DNA of 64,000 nt from Galeruca laticollis (GCA_963921935.1 OY998176.1:136102299-136166298), one strand, 5' to 3'. Positions 34,541-46,575 are shown, counted from the first letter of the stretch. The notes: generated by a model from the letters alone, not told the origin. A program made the numbers and translations.

Positions 34541-36910
34541 TTGGAGGGTGAACAAAGAGTCGAACAGATCAGTGAGGCACTAATGGAAGCTTTTCATTCC
34601 AGTTGCCCACTCTCAAAAGCTCGTTCAGAAAAGGATGCTCCTTGGTGGAATGAGAACCTGTCAAACCTCAGAAAAGAAGTCCGTCGGCTCTTTAATAGAG
34701 CCAAACGTGACGGCAATTGGCAGAGGTACACTGAGAAGCTTACTCAGTACAATAAAGAGATTAGGAAGGCCAAAAGGCTTAATTTTCAAGCCTTTTGCGA
34801 AAAGATCACTTCCACTCACACTGCGGCCAGACTACAAGAGGGCATGGCAAATGGGGGAACTAACACCACAATGTCGCTGAAAAAGCCAGACGGATCATAC
34901 ACGGAAGGTGAAGAGGAACGATCAATTCTTCTTCTTAAAACCCACTTTCCAGGTAGTGAACCAGCAACAAAAATCGAAATAGCAATGAACTACACCAAAA
35001 AATCCCGCAAGGAAGATTGGGACATTGCTGAGAAAATATTTACCAGACAACGGTTGGAATGGGCAATAAGTAACTTTCAACCATATAAATCACCAGGAGT
35101 GGATGGAATATTCCCAGCACTCCTACAGCAAGGGATAGAGGAGGTTCTTCCTCACCTGCTGAAGATTACAAGAAGCAGTCTAGCAGTGGGTCTAATACCT
35201 AGAAAATGGAGAAGGGCAAGGGTAACCTTCATACCAAAAATATGGAAAAAAGATGGGACTGATCCCCGATCTTTCAGACCCATCTGTCTAACATCGTTTC
35301 TACTCAAATCGATGGAGAAAGTAGTGGATAACTACATAAGAACAGAGAATTTGGAGAATATACCGCTTCATAAATGTCAGCATGCCTACAGAGCGGGTCG
35401 ATCAACTGAGACGGCTCTGTATCAGCTGACAGAAGTCATCCAGAGAACTCTGAACAACAAAGAAATCGCAATGTGTGCATTCCTGGATATATCAGGGGCC
35501 TTTGACAACACAACTCATGTGTCTGTCAAAGAAGCACTAAAAAGGCGAGGAGTGAATGAAACCATTGTAATATGGATGTATGAGTTGTTGACAACGAGGA
35601 TAGCTGAGACACAGGTGGGGAATCAAACCACCTCAGTTAAAGCCACTCGGGGGACACCTCAAGGGGGAGTGATATCTCCCCTTCTATGGAGCCTCGTAGT
35701 AGATGAGTTGCTCTACAGGCTAACGGAGCTTGGCTTCGAATGTCTGGGCTACGCCGATGACATTGTATTAATAGTCAGAGGCAAGTTCGAGAGCACCTTG
35801 TGTGATTTATTACAAAAGGGCCTCAGAATCATTGAGCAATGGTGCTTGTCAGTGGGGCTAAACATTAACCCAAGCAAGACCATAGTAATTCCATTTACCC
35901 GGAAAAGAACACTTCCAGCCATGAAACCCATATCCTTAAATGGGGAAATCAAAGAATGGAAATCGGAGGTTAAATATCTAGGTATAACCCTAGACAGTAA
36001 GCTTCTGTGGAATAAGCATGTTGAAATAACTGCTAGTAAAGCAATAAGAGCTTTGATGGCGTTCAGAAATCTAGCTGGTAAGAGGTGGGGCTGTAACCCA
36101 AAAATACTGCGATGGATGTACGCCATGATTGTGAGACCAGCAATTACGTATGGGGCAATAGTTTGGCACACAAAAGCAAGTCAGTACAGCACGAGGAAAA
36201 CCCTCGATAAAGTTCAAAGGCTTGCCTGTGTGTGCATCACTGGAGCTATGAGAACGTGTCCAACTAGGGCACTTGAGATCATTGCAGATCTCACACCTCT
36301 ACATCTGGTGATAGAAAGATCTGCCCAAGAGGCAGTTCTTAGAATATCTAAGGAAGGTTCAGGCAATGAGAGTATTAAAAATCAGGGAGCTTGGTCCTCT
36401 CTGACAAGATACACCTCATTAGCGAATCTTCCCAGTGACGAAATGATCAGGAAAGTAAGCATCGAAAAGAATTTCACTACGATGCTAAATACGAGGAGAG
36501 ACTGGGAAAGGGAATACACCACCCAAACTCTCAAAGAAAACACCATTAGATGGTATACAGATGGTTAAAAAACCACCATCGGAGCAGGCGCTGGAGTATT
36601 TGGGCCTGGCACCAGATACTCATTATCGTTAGGCTCCCTCCCGAGCGTCTTTCAGGCAGAAATACTTGCGATTGAAAGATGCATGGAAATGAACCTAGAA
36701 AGAAACTACCAGAGATGTGACATATCAATCCATTCTGATAGTCAAGCAGCTATCAAAGCATTGAGCTTCCATGTCATTGATTCAAAGTTGGCATGGGAGT
36801 GCCGAAGAAAACTTGATGAATTAGGCAAGAATAACAAGGTCTCTTTAGTCTGGGTTCCTGGTCACTCGGGAATCACGGGAAATGAAGAGGCCAATACACT
36901 TGCCAGGTAA
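34541..36910 (+). pseudogene. LINE reverse transcriptase and RNase H
   Basis: A 675-codon open frame (34541-36568) holds the connector (APWWNENLSNLRKEVRRLFN), RT motifs YKSPGVDGIFPALL, FRPICLTSFLLKSMEK, CQHAYRAGRSTETAL, AFLDISGAFDNT, GTPQGGVISPLLWSL, GYADDIVLIV and VKYLGITLD. All RT catalytic residues are intact. RNase H starts with IRWYTDG, then a TAA replaces the usual Ser and the frame resumes with GAGAGVFGPGT, QAEILAIERC, HSDSQAAIKAL and GHSGITGNEEANTLAR up to a stop at 36910. The single RNase H stop and the truncated endonuclease make it a relic, but a young one. Confidence 0.9.
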
Positions 36911-37351
36911 GAAGCACAAATGCCCTTTATTGGCCCGGAGCCTTTCTGTGGTGTATCAAAATGCTCCTACAAGAAAGAGTTTCGGAAGAAAGAGGAAACC
37001 GAAAGAGAAGCACTCTGGCGGTGACTTCCCGGGTTGGAACATTCCAAAAAGTTCCTGGGGAACTTTGACACTGCTAGGTCCAAAAAATATTTGGACCTTA
37101 GTAAAGATCAGCTACATCTCCTCACGGGCTTTCTTACAGGACACTGCCGCCTTAGGAAGAACTTAATGAGAATAGGTCTAGCAGAGATTGACGAGTGTAG
37201 ATTCTGTGGAGAGGAGGATGAAACTGCTGATCACCTAGTTCTGGAATGCCTCGCCATTGCAAGCCAACGCAAGAAATGCTTTGGACAAGAAACTTGTAAG
37301 AGTGAGGACCTAACCTCGCTGAAGCCGTCCCAAATACTAGAGTTCATTTGA
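36911..37351 (+). pseudogene. LINE C-terminal region with CCHC zinc motif
   Basis: After a frameshift the last part of ORF2 is seen: HSKKFLGNFDTARSKKYLDL, LTGFLTGHCRLRKNL and ECRFCGEEDETADHLVLEC (a C-C-H-C finger found at the end of I/R1/jockey-type ORF2). It ends at 37351, followed by about 115 bp of 3' UTR with an AATAAA at about 37409 and the ATCTA tail. Confidence 0.8.
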
Positions 37352-38978
37352 ACCTTAGAACTGGAAGGCGAGCTGTAGTAGTAGCGACAACAGCTCTGAT
37401 AGGGGGGCACAATAAACCTTTGGTTTCAGTGCACAGTAACCCCGTTAAAATCTAATCTAATCTAATCTAGGCATGCAATAATTAGAAAGAAGATGTGAAA
37501 ATTAGTGGAACATTCATGATGCACGTGATATATCTAATGGATGAAATGACAAAAGGTGAGTACAATAATTTTTAGTGATTAAATATGCAATTATCAATAG
37601 ACAAATTTACGATGCATCATATTCTAATTGTTTTTTGGCCTTTTTTTAATGCATTATTTGATTCGAACGTTCTAATAATAATTTGATTGTTCACGTTGGT
37701 ATATGTTAAATGGAATTCCAAATAATTTTATTTAAAAAATACAGACCTTAGTTTTTGATATCACTGCCGGCTGCAACTCTCATCTTCTAATTCTTGATGA
37801 TATCTCACAAGAGATATGCACCTTCAGTACTGCTTTATCCTTACACAGGATTAGATACACTTGTTATTAGTTTGATTTTACTTTTTGATGTAAATTTAAC
37901 GTTAAAGCATTTTTTTTAAACAAAATTCTCACAGAGAGCCATCTCCATCCACACGTCCTCTCTAACAACCCTAAATTGACTTTTCTTGTTTTTAAAATCA
38001 ACAAGTATCTCGGCTTCCCCAATCCATAGCTCACTTATTTGTTATTTTTAACAAAAAATTGTCATTTTCATGTCTTTTAGTTATTAATTTAAAATACTTG
38101 AATTTTTTTTGTCCTGGAGGGTAATCACACTGATTCACTATTATTTCTATTGCACTAAGGAATCTATATTATGTCCTTTTTTCCTTATACAATAGTTAAT
38201 TTGTTGATAATTATGTTATTTAGCTATTTTGATAAATGTTTATTTTTACAAAATTTACCACCTACATTAGTAATTTACCTATATGTAATTGATTCTTTTT
38301 TTTAATTTTGAATTTTATTCTATAACTATTCTATATAAACTCTTGATTATTTTAGTTTTTTTTTAATTAAAGTTCTATATACAATAAATAATCAATGATT
38401 TTATGTTGGCAATTAAAATTCACTAGGATTCATTACTTCCTGTTTATATTCATTTCCTTTTCATAAGTTTGGGCTGTCTTCCATCTATTTTATGCCATAC
38501 CGTTTTCAACCTTTCATGAAATTACTGAATGAATGCATGAAATTCTAAACTTTTACTATTAAAACTCATGTGAATAATGTTAAGCTATTATTGGACTGAT
38601 TATTTTTTAATATTATTTTAGGTTTCAAGATATAATATGAAATTTCTTACTGCGGAAACTCCTATGGCAGTGTTCAGCACCATGTGAAATTCCTTGACAT
38701 TGACATCTATTTGGAATTACTTGTACAGGTAACATTTAATCTTTAATTAGCTAATATTGTTTTTGGATTTTCTATTCTTCATCCCTTTTTAAAACAATCA
38801 CATCAATATTCAACCAGATTTATTCATATTTCATTCTTTTTTTTATATTTTTATATTTGACTTGTTATGGATTTTTTTTATAATGGTTGTGTCTACTGAC
38901 ACACCTTCCGTTATAATAGAACCTTGTTGTCATGTTTATTTATTTCAATTTATTTACAAAACTAGATAACTAGTTCAA

Positions 38979-39060
38979 TATATCAATCGCCGGGCGCCAA
39001 TTGATTAGGAATTAATTATTCGCCCCACGTTGGGATCGACAATTGATTAGGAATATATTC
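38979..39060 (-). other. Leader and doubled primer site of a second Ty3 element
   Basis: On the minus strand, TTCCTAATCAATTGTCGATC is followed by CCAACGTGGGGCG, and after 17 bases TTCCTAATCAATTGGCGCCC recurs with GGCGA. So LTR-end plus primer site occurs twice in tandem, as at 33.6 kb. The element body is cut off here by the TA tract and the 25-39 kb Ty3 element. Confidence 0.5.
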
Positions 39061-41972
39061 AATAGCGAATTTGAATTGATATAATAATATTCGATCGATA
39101 ATTGAATAAAATATTTTATTGTTATTTGAAAAAAATAAATATTGTTATTCTTTATTTAAATATTTATGTGTTTAATGTATTTACATTTTTATTAACTATT
39201 AACTTACTCTTTCTTTATTCCTTCCTCGGCGGCTCTAAAAAAATTACAAACTTACATTTGATTGTTTATTTAATATAATTTAAAAAATTCAATTAATTGA
39301 AAATAAATTGTGAGACGCCTATGGTGTGTTCCTTTTGCATAAGCACTCAACATTTCACCCTGAATATATATAAACACCTGCGCAGAACAGACTTCCGCTA
39401 TATGCTTGGAACACGTTACACATAAGAAATGCTAAATATGTTTGTTTGTGAAATATCGTGGAGTGATTTCGTTTAAATTTATAGAAACATATTCCACAGT
39501 GACAAATATGCAATGGATGAACTGCATACGAAACCAATAAAATCTGTGCACCATGAAAGTGTTTTTAAAATATCCTATAAACTATTAAGTATAAAAAATT
39601 ACATTGAAAAACAGATGAGTCTTTATAATTATATTATGTAATAACTATACGATATTAATTTAAATTTTCCTTCTTTAATTATACATTTTTCATATATGGC
39701 CTTTATATTATTTCAATTTATGTATTAAATGATCATTTTTCTTTTTATTGTTTATTAATCTTTAAAACCAAAGAGATAAATTCACTAACCTTAATGAAAA
39801 TTCCTTTTTCTTAAAATGTTTACGTTGTTAGCGTCACTCCACACTGTCGATGATTATCAAGTTATTGATATGATGAGAAAAAACTTCTTCTGTTTCGGGT
39901 ATATATCTACACAATTGTCGGTCGGGCTTCTTAATGAAATTTAATTTGTTAAGCAATTAAAATACATGATTTTTACCAGTTTCCAATAAAAATTCTTGAA
40001 AAGTTCGACATGGAGCTGTTCTTGTCTTCGCCTTCCCGCCACTCTCTCGTTTTTCAAATCAATAAACTCTCTTGAAGCGGAAATTCACAAACTACTAGAT
40101 TTAGGAATTTTTATAGCGTTTGATTGTCATTTTTCTAAGTCCGAAATCACTTCATTTCACACATAAACGATCCGTAGTTTTATGTTATTTACATTTTATA
40201 TTGTTAATTGTTTTGAAATAGTTAATAGTTTTCAAAATTTTATTCACTTATTCATCATGTATTCTATTATCTATTGTTACTCATGTCAACATAACACAAC
40301 ATTTCCGGTTCTTTTACATTTTCCTATTTAAAAAAAATAGATCTTTATAAATTTATATGTATTAGGTGTAAATAATTGAATCTTATATCACTCACATTGT
40401 TTTCTTCATTCAAATTTAACTTGTTTTTCAAATTATATGATAGCTGTTGTCGATGTCTCAATTTATTATTCTGTCCTTCATTTATCATTAAATTTTGCCC
40501 ATGTCTAAAGTTACGCATTGCGTTAAGGTAATTGATTTTAGTTTGATTTATATTTTTGTTATATCTGAGGTCACGTATTGCATTGAGTTGCCTTATTGAT
40601 TATTTTGTTCTTATTATGATTATAACATGACTTTATATTTATTTTATTTACATTGAGTATTATACAACTTTATTAAAATAACTTGATCTTCTGAATTACT
40701 AAAAATTGATAAAATTAAATTACAATAGGCAGATATAAAATGTTACTATTATATTTTCTTTGTGTTAATATTAACGTCTCCATTCATTCTACAACAACAT
40801 ATATATATATTAAAATCTCAGAGACTTTAGAACATAAAAAACACATGCTAAATAAGTGCTTGGAAATATAAGTGATAATAATGTAATAGTAATGAGATAG
40901 GATTTTTATATCAATTACAATTTTAGGAAGGACGCTAGTGGAGTTTGCTGAACTGATGTAATGATTCCTTCCGCGACGTTACAAACTAAGATGAAATTGC
41001 GTTTTGTTGTAGTAAACTAGTTCTTATTTAGTGCGGATAAAATAAAAAAAAATATGAAAATGTTTTATCAAGATTTCATAAATTCGAAAATATTCTCGGC
41101 AAAATGGTAGGTATTCCAAACGCAATGTAATTGAAACGAATTCGGCACGTTCGCAAATAGGGTTGTCGATTGTGTCGATTGCAGGTATAGTACATGATAA
41201 TTGTAATCAGCCACTCCAACTTTCAGTAGGTGAATAACCTCGATGAAAAACTGCAGAGTCAATGAACTCCGCTAATAAGACGACGATGACAACCCAGGAC
41301 GACCGTGTCTTTCACACACCTTCGAAATAATGCCCAACCTTCTGAGCAGTTATTACGCCTGGTATTTAACGCAATCGTGTAGCTGATTTATTTATTTATA
41401 TAATACTATAATTAAAGGGTGGGAGCGATATAAGTCTGTAATCGAATATAGTCATAATATTTTTGCTTACATAAAGAGGAAACAAAGACTTCAAGATTTA
41501 CAGCTGATTATTATGTAAAATAGCTACAATAATGTTGTTGGTATTTTTTTTAGTTCAACATCGTATTTTACTTGCAACGAACTAATGTTGTGTCTACAAA
41601 TATCTTCTCAGTAGCAGTTTTCTATGAATTTTCTTTTCCTTTTCAATGCTGAAATATGGACATGCTGGTACATTTTATTGAATAACTAATTTTTATACTT
41701 ACGTGCAAAGTGAGTTAACAATTATTAGAATACTTGATATTAGGAACAACAAAAAAATACTTTATATATACATACTTTTTAAGTTTAACTAATTTACAAG
41801 GATCTTTTCAATATGACGGAACATTATCTGATTTTCAGAGTGTCATAGTTTGAGTGACAGTTTTTTGGTTGAGACATAACTAAAGGGTAGTAAATAAGAG
41901 TTTAATTCAGCCCTACTTACGACGCAATGCCTAAGATTTTGATTTATCTACCGTCAAGAATACCCTTTTGTT
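39061..41972. other. AT-rich interval, probable degenerate LTR and spacer
   Basis: The first few hundred bases should be the LTR belonging to the leader at 38979-39060 (AATAAAATATTTTATTC on the minus strand near 39110 looks like its polyadenylation signal). The far LTR end was not located. No supported gene follows; a 64-codon minus frame at 41068-41262 has no known motif. Confidence 0.35.
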
Positions 41973-41998
41973 TTATATATATATATATATATTTATGT

Positions 41999-42058
<60 letters not shown>
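41973..42058. repeat. (TA)n microsatellite next to PLE 3
   Basis: TA run with a TTTATGTATACA interruption, 50 bp outside the left terminal repeat of PLE 3. Confidence 0.95.
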
Positions 42059-42060
<2 letters not shown>

Positions 42061-42109
42061 GTAAAAATTGAATAGATGAGGCTTTTACTTGATGAAGATC
42101 CATACTGAA

Positions 42110-42465
42110 CGATGAAATAAAACAATATAGTTTGTTTAAATCTTCAAATATTTGAACTAATGTTCAATTTAAACTTGTTGACGCGTTTCACTAACACAGT
42201 AGCTTTGTCAAAACGAATGAAGGTAAAATATAAAAATGTCTTAATATATACAGTGCTAAATCAATTTACTAAGGTTAACAATGGTATTAAAAGATATTAC
42301 CTGGAAATTCATTCACTACAAACATTCCTAAGCTATCTTCTAGGTAAAGAGGTTCAATGAAGGAGACTGATTGATATATATTTGGTCGTTAAGGAGATTA
42401 CCTGAATATTTATTTTTGTTAATCTCTAGGGCTTCTAATAAATTTAAACTAAAGGATTTACCGAC
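42110..42465 (-). repeat. PLE 3 left terminal repeat
   Basis: Includes the end of the coding region (stop near 42365) and the 3' non-coding part with hammerhead-like motif at 42180-42212. The complement is at 44362-44703. Confidence 0.8.
42180..42212 (-). ncRNA. Hammerhead-like motif, PLE 3 left repeat
   Basis: Minus strand: TTGACAA-AGCTACTGTGTTAGT-GAAACGCGTC. GAAAC-GC-GUC is the minimal stem III plus cleavage triplet typical of PLE hammerheads, and GCUA/UAGU forms a short stem II. The first box is TTGACAA rather than CUGAUGA, so this copy is probably degraded. Confidence 0.4.
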
Positions 42466-44350
42466 TACATGGAGAATTTCAAAATTTGGGTCGAAAATGT
42501 GTTGGTTTTCTAATAAATGATTTGAATAGTTAGAATCTAATTTTTTGTTGTCATAGCTACGTTTGTGTTCCGAAATTCTAGTTTTAAAATTTCTAAAGGT
42601 TCTACCGATATAAATTTTATCACAATTGTCATTACCACATTTTAATTTATAAACTCCTGATTTGTTTAATTTTGAAGATTTAGATTTATTATTTTTAATG
42701 AATTTGGATAAATTGTGATCAGTTTTAAAGGAAATATTCATGTCTAAAGTTTCTAAAAATGATTTAATTTTTAAGGATGGTGTTCCAAAGTATGTTAAGC
42801 TTTTAAATTGTCTATTATTTTTATCTGAGGGGAATACTTGTTCTAAAGTCTGTTTTTTTATCTTTTTATTTATGATATTGTCAATTAAATTTGGATCGTA
42901 ATAATTATTAACTGCTATTTGTTTTATGATATTTAATTCATTGGTATAATTATTAATATTTAATGGGACTGTTAAGAGTCTGTGTATCATACTATTGAAA
43001 GCTGCTAGTTTATGACTGAATGGGTGGACCGAACTATTATGAATTGTAATATCTGTATGGTGGTCTCCGTAGGCTAGTGGAATGGTGCTCTGTCTGCTAA
43101 CCGAGAGGCCCCGGGATCAAACCCGGGCCTAGTTAACATCATAATTAAAAATTCGGAGAGCCACCTGTCGGAAGGCAATGGCAAACCACCGACAGTATTC
43201 TGCCTAGTACAGCCTCTCAACATAGACGTTCGGATCCGTCGTTAAACTGTAGGTCCCTTCTATCTGTGGTAACTGGAGAGCACAACACAGGTAGAAGTGA
43301 GAGGTCGCCTACGTCCGATCACGGACATGGCACTGTAAGAAGAAGAATATCTGTATGTGATGGTTTATGAAATATGTAAAAATCATGTTTATTATTTATA
43401 TTTGAAATAGTAAGGTCTAGAAAGTTTATAGACTTATTTTGTTCAAGTTCTACGGTAAATTTGATATTATTGTGAATCGAGTTTATGTAAGTAATGAAAC
43501 TCTCTAATTGTCTATTTGTACCGATGAAGCTAGCTAAAATGTCGTCCACATATCGTTGCCAGTACATACATTTTTTACTAAGGGGGTGTTCATGAATTAT
43601 TTTTTCTATATTATCCATGAATATTTCTGCTAGTAGGGGGCTGAGAGGGTTGCCCATGATCAAACCATCTTTACTGCTATAAACCTCTCCATTGAAATGA
43701 AAATAATTTTGATTCAAACACACTTTTAATAAAGTGATGATATCAGAGTGAATTATAGGATTAACATTATTGTATGTGAGCAAGTTATCAACAAGAGTTA
43801 TAGTTTCTTTAGGAGGTATACTAGGGAATAGATTTGTTACATCGAACGATATGAATTTAGAATTATGGGGTAGTATTATATCTTGAATATTATTAATTAA
43901 TTCCGTTGAGTTTTTAACTGGAAATCGAGGTATGAATGAACAATATTTAGAAATGACATCTATGAGAATCTTTGAAATTTTGAATGAAGGTGCTGTGAAA
44001 TAAGAAACAACTGGCCTGATAGGGTACCCCTCTTTATGGAGTCTAATTAATGAAGTTCAGGGTGTTGCGGATTGGGTAAAAATAATTTATATTTTTCTTT
44101 ATCGGTAATTATTGATTTAACTTTATCTACTGCTAATTTTATTTCTCTCTGTAATTTATTAGTCGGGTCTTTTTTAAGGGTCTCAAAATTGCTTGCCTGA
44201 ATAAAATTGTTGGTTTTTAATAAATAATCTTCTTTAGGTAATGCTATTACCGTATTTCCTTTATCTGCTTTTGTGAAAATAAGACTATTTGACTTTGATT
44301 TTTGTTGAATTGATTTGGCGGCTGATAATTCAAAATTGGGTTTGTTAAAC
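42365..44350 (-). pseudogene. Penelope-like element 3: RT and GIY-YIG protein
   Basis: Minus-strand order: FTKADKGNTVIALPKEDYLL (about 44275-44215), a stop/frameshift near 44050, KFISFDVTNLFPSIPPKETI (about 43860-43800), GLIMGNPLSPLLAEIFMDN (43655), WQRYVDDILASFIG (43560), SINFLDLTISN (43440), then after the SINE HPFSHKLAAFNSMIHRLL (42990), and the GIY-YIG module VYKLKCGNDNCDKIYIGRTF with RISEHKRSYD (about 42660-42560), ending near 42365. The catalytic YVDD is intact. The N terminus is missing. Family: Penelope/Neptune-like with the CxxC linker before YIG. Confidence 0.85.
43060..43345 (+). mobile_element. tRNA-derived SINE with 12 bp target duplication
   Basis: The insertion is flanked by perfect copies of AATATCTGTATG at 43048-43059 and 43346-43357. 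The head has an A-box-like TAGGCTAGTGG at about 43070 and a B-box-like GGGATCAAACCC at about 43113-43124 with a CCCGGG stem around it, i.e. a tRNA-like RNA polymerase III promoter; a CTGCTAA loop suggests tRNA-Ser or similar. The body contains TGTCGGAAGGCAATGGCAAA and the 3' end is an AAG repeat. It interrupts the PLE 3 reading frame between the RT and the connector. Confidence 0.9.
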
Positions 44351-44361
44351 TCGACGAATTC

Positions 44362-44703
44362 GTCGGTAAATCCTTTAGTTTGAATTTATTAGGAGCCCTA
44401 GAGATTAACAAAAATAAATATTAACGACCAAATAGATATCAATCAGTCTCCTTTATTGAGCCTCTTTACCTAGAAGATAGCTTAGGAATGTTTGTAGTGA
44501 ATGAATTTCCAGGTAATATATTTTAATACCATTGTTAACCTTAGTAAATAGATTTAGCACTGTATATATTAAGATATTTTTATATTTTACCTTCATTCGT
44601 TTTGACAAAGCTACTGTGTTAGTGAAACGCGTCAACAAGTTTTAATTGAACATTAGTTCAAATATATGAAGATTTAAACAAACTATATTGTTTTATTTCA
44701 TCG
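44362..44703 (+). repeat. PLE 3 right (inverted) terminal repeat
   Basis: Reverse complement of 42110-42465. At its inner edge lies the perfect palindrome CGACGAATTCGTCG (44352-44365), where the inversion begins. Confidence 0.8.
44602..44633 (+). ncRNA. Hammerhead-like motif, PLE 3 right repeat
   Basis: Same TTGACAA...GAAACGCGTC motif as at 42180-42212 but on the plus strand, because the terminal repeat is inverted. Confidence 0.4.
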
Positions 44704-44861
44704 TTTATATATATATGTATATTTATATTCATGTGAGGGATACTATCTTTGACCTTTTTTAGTATATATACATATATCTAAAGTTTTTCTTGGTTTTAAG
44801 TCGTTTTTATAAAATATAAATACAATAAGACGGTTTAAGTTGAGATTACCATCATTTATTT

Positions 44862-44893
44862 ACGTTTCGGCTTACTCAAAGCTTGAGTCAAAC
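44862..44893 (-). ncRNA. Hammerhead-like motif upstream of PLE 4
   Basis: Minus strand TTTGACTCA-AGCTTTGAGTAAGC-CGAAACG. GCUU/AAGC gives stem II and CGAAACG the second box. It lies 100 bp upstream of PLE 4 in the opposite orientation, as expected for an inverted terminal repeat. First box altered. Confidence 0.3.
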
Positions 44894-44969
44894 AAAAAAT
44901 GACATTACAATTTTAAATGAAAGTAGAAGATAATAACCTAACAGTTACAAAATCTGATTAGGGGAACAC

Positions 44970-46575
44970 AACTGTCATATTGACATCTGAAAATTGTGAT
45001 TCAAAAATATATAACTTTATAGAATCTAGCGATGTAAAACTTTTTAAAGCAGACCCAACGAAAAAGTTTTCTAATAATGTAAGGGATATTGTTAATAATT
45101 CAAATTATCTTTTAAGTGATTACGAAAAGAGGTCCATGATACATAAGAATTCTCATTGTCCACAATTATATGGAACCGTTAAATTACATAGAATAACGAA
45201 ACCAATTAGACCTGTAGTTTCTTATGTTATTACTCCTAATAATATATTCGCAAAGAAGCTTAACAGTATACTTATTAGTTACGGATATGAATATAAATTC
45301 TCAATTAGAGCTTCAATAGAACTAATCAAAAAATTAAAAGCATTCAAATTACAAGATAACGCTAAGTTTATTTCATTTGACGTTACTAATATGTTCACTA
45401 AAATTCCTCCAAAAGAATGTCTAATACTTGTAAGAAAATTACTAGAAGATGAAAATATTAATCCAGGAATAATATCAGATATACTTAATTTGTTTGATGT
45501 ATGTATTAATCAGAAATATTCAACTTTAGACAATAACATATATATTCAAAATGAAGGTTTACCAATGGGAAGCCCTATATCACCTATTTTGACAAACATT
45601 TTTATGGACAGTTTAGAAAGAAAAATCTTTGAAAGTAATATTTCAAAAAATGTTTTATTTTGGTATAGATATGTAGATGATATATTAGCTTATTTTATAG
45701 GTAGTGAACGACAATTAGATATATTTTTCAACCACATTAATAATTTACACCCAAAAATTAAATTTACATTAGAAGTTGAAGAAAATAACTCAATCAATTT
45801 TCTTGATTAGAAAATTCAAAGAGTTAATAATGTACTTGATTATGCAATTTACCGAAAACCAACACACACTGATGTGACAATTCCTTATAGTTCCAATCAC
45901 CCCATGACACATATACTAGCGGCATACAATTCAATGATACATAGAGCATTTTCAGTTCATATGGACAAATGTAATTTTGATAGATATATTAGTACAATTA
46001 GACAAATAGCAACATCCAACGGTTATCCATTACATATGATAAATAAGCTAATTAATAAAAAAATTGGAAAAAGTAGCATTACAACTAATATTTGCTAAAC
46101 AAACTGAAGAAATAAAAACTTATAAAACCATCACATATGCAGGAAATATTTCTAATAATATTTCAAAGCAACGAATACAACAATTGTTTTTAAAACAAAA
46201 AGCACCGTAGTACAAAATTGTTAAATGTTAAAACAAAAATACCAACATTTAAGAAATCAGGTATATATAAACTCAAATGTCCAGAATATTTGGGTCAGAC
46301 CCTTAGAAATTTTGAAATCCGATACATTGAACACTTACGAGCATACAGATTAAAACAACCAGATAAATCTCATTTTGCAAAATATCTACTTGACACCATC
46401 CATTCATTGACACCTAACACAGAACTAGAAGTACTACAGTTGTGATAAGAAACAAGAACTGGATTTCCTTGAAGAGTTGGAAATTAGAAGACACTTAAGA
46501 AACCCACAATATGAAGTCGTCAATGAACAGATAAATCTAGGGAGTTCTCCACTTTTAAACTGTCTCCTTAAATGA
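44970..46575 (+). pseudogene. Penelope-like element 4: RT and GIY-YIG protein
   Basis: The frame 44980-45810 holds the RT: YGTVKLHRITKPIRPVVSYV, FISFDVTNMFTKIPPKE, GLPMGSPISPILTNIFMDS, WYRYVDDILAYFIG and SINFLD, then TAG at 45808-45810. It resumes with KIQRVNNVLDYAIYRKPTHT, AAYNSMIHRAFSVH, and after shifts near 46097 and 46200 the GIY-YIG part KSGIYKLKCPE-YLGQTLRNFEIRYIEHLRAY (46255-46350), where the short CNKxY part of the zinc linker is missing. The C terminus ends near 46574. N-terminal region truncated at about 44960. Divergent from PLE 1 and 2, closer to PLE 3 (same FISFDVTN and YVDDILA blocks). Confidence 0.85.

Larger units (their letters stand above)
34061..37466 (+). mobile_element. 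I/R1-like LINE inserted in the Ty3 5' LTR
   Basis: The LTR match breaks off at 34060 and resumes at 37467. The inserted DNA encodes endonuclease, RT, RNase H and a C-terminal zinc motif and ends with a short tandem ATCTA array (AATCTAATCTAATCTAATCT, 37448-37468), a typical 3' tail of I/LOA/R1-type LINEs. The 5' end is truncated inside the endonuclease. The insertion is accompanied by absence of 302 bp of LTR sequence, and I saw no clear target duplication. Confidence 0.85.
33686..38978 (-). repeat. 5' LTR of the Ty3/gypsy element, split by a LINE
   Basis: 33686-34060 matches the first 372 bp of the 3' LTR, and 37467-38978 matches the rest, with a LINE between. The two LTRs are very similar base by base, differing by scattered substitutions and two large indels. 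The outer end (CTAGTTCAA at 38978) is followed by TATAT, consistent with the TA-tract target at the other end. Promoter signals were not resolved. Confidence 0.85.
42110..44703 (-). mobile_element. Penelope-like element 3 with inverted terminal repeats
   Basis: Sequences at 42110-42465 and 44362-44703 are reverse complements of each other with scattered differences (for example CGATGAAATAAAACAATATA at the left tip and its complement at the right tip). Between them lies one PLE frame on the minus strand, interrupted by a SINE. PLE terminal repeats are known in direct or inverted arrangement. The inner 80 bases of the arms encode the C terminus of the PLE protein, so the right arm is a fold-back copy of the element's 3' end. 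Confidence 0.8.

Noticed and set aside
41068..41262. 64-codon minus frame
   Set aside because: No family motif, no neighbouring exon or repeat.
43070..43135. Genuine tRNA gene
   Set aside because: Acceptor stem is absent and the sequence is embedded in a SINE with target duplications.
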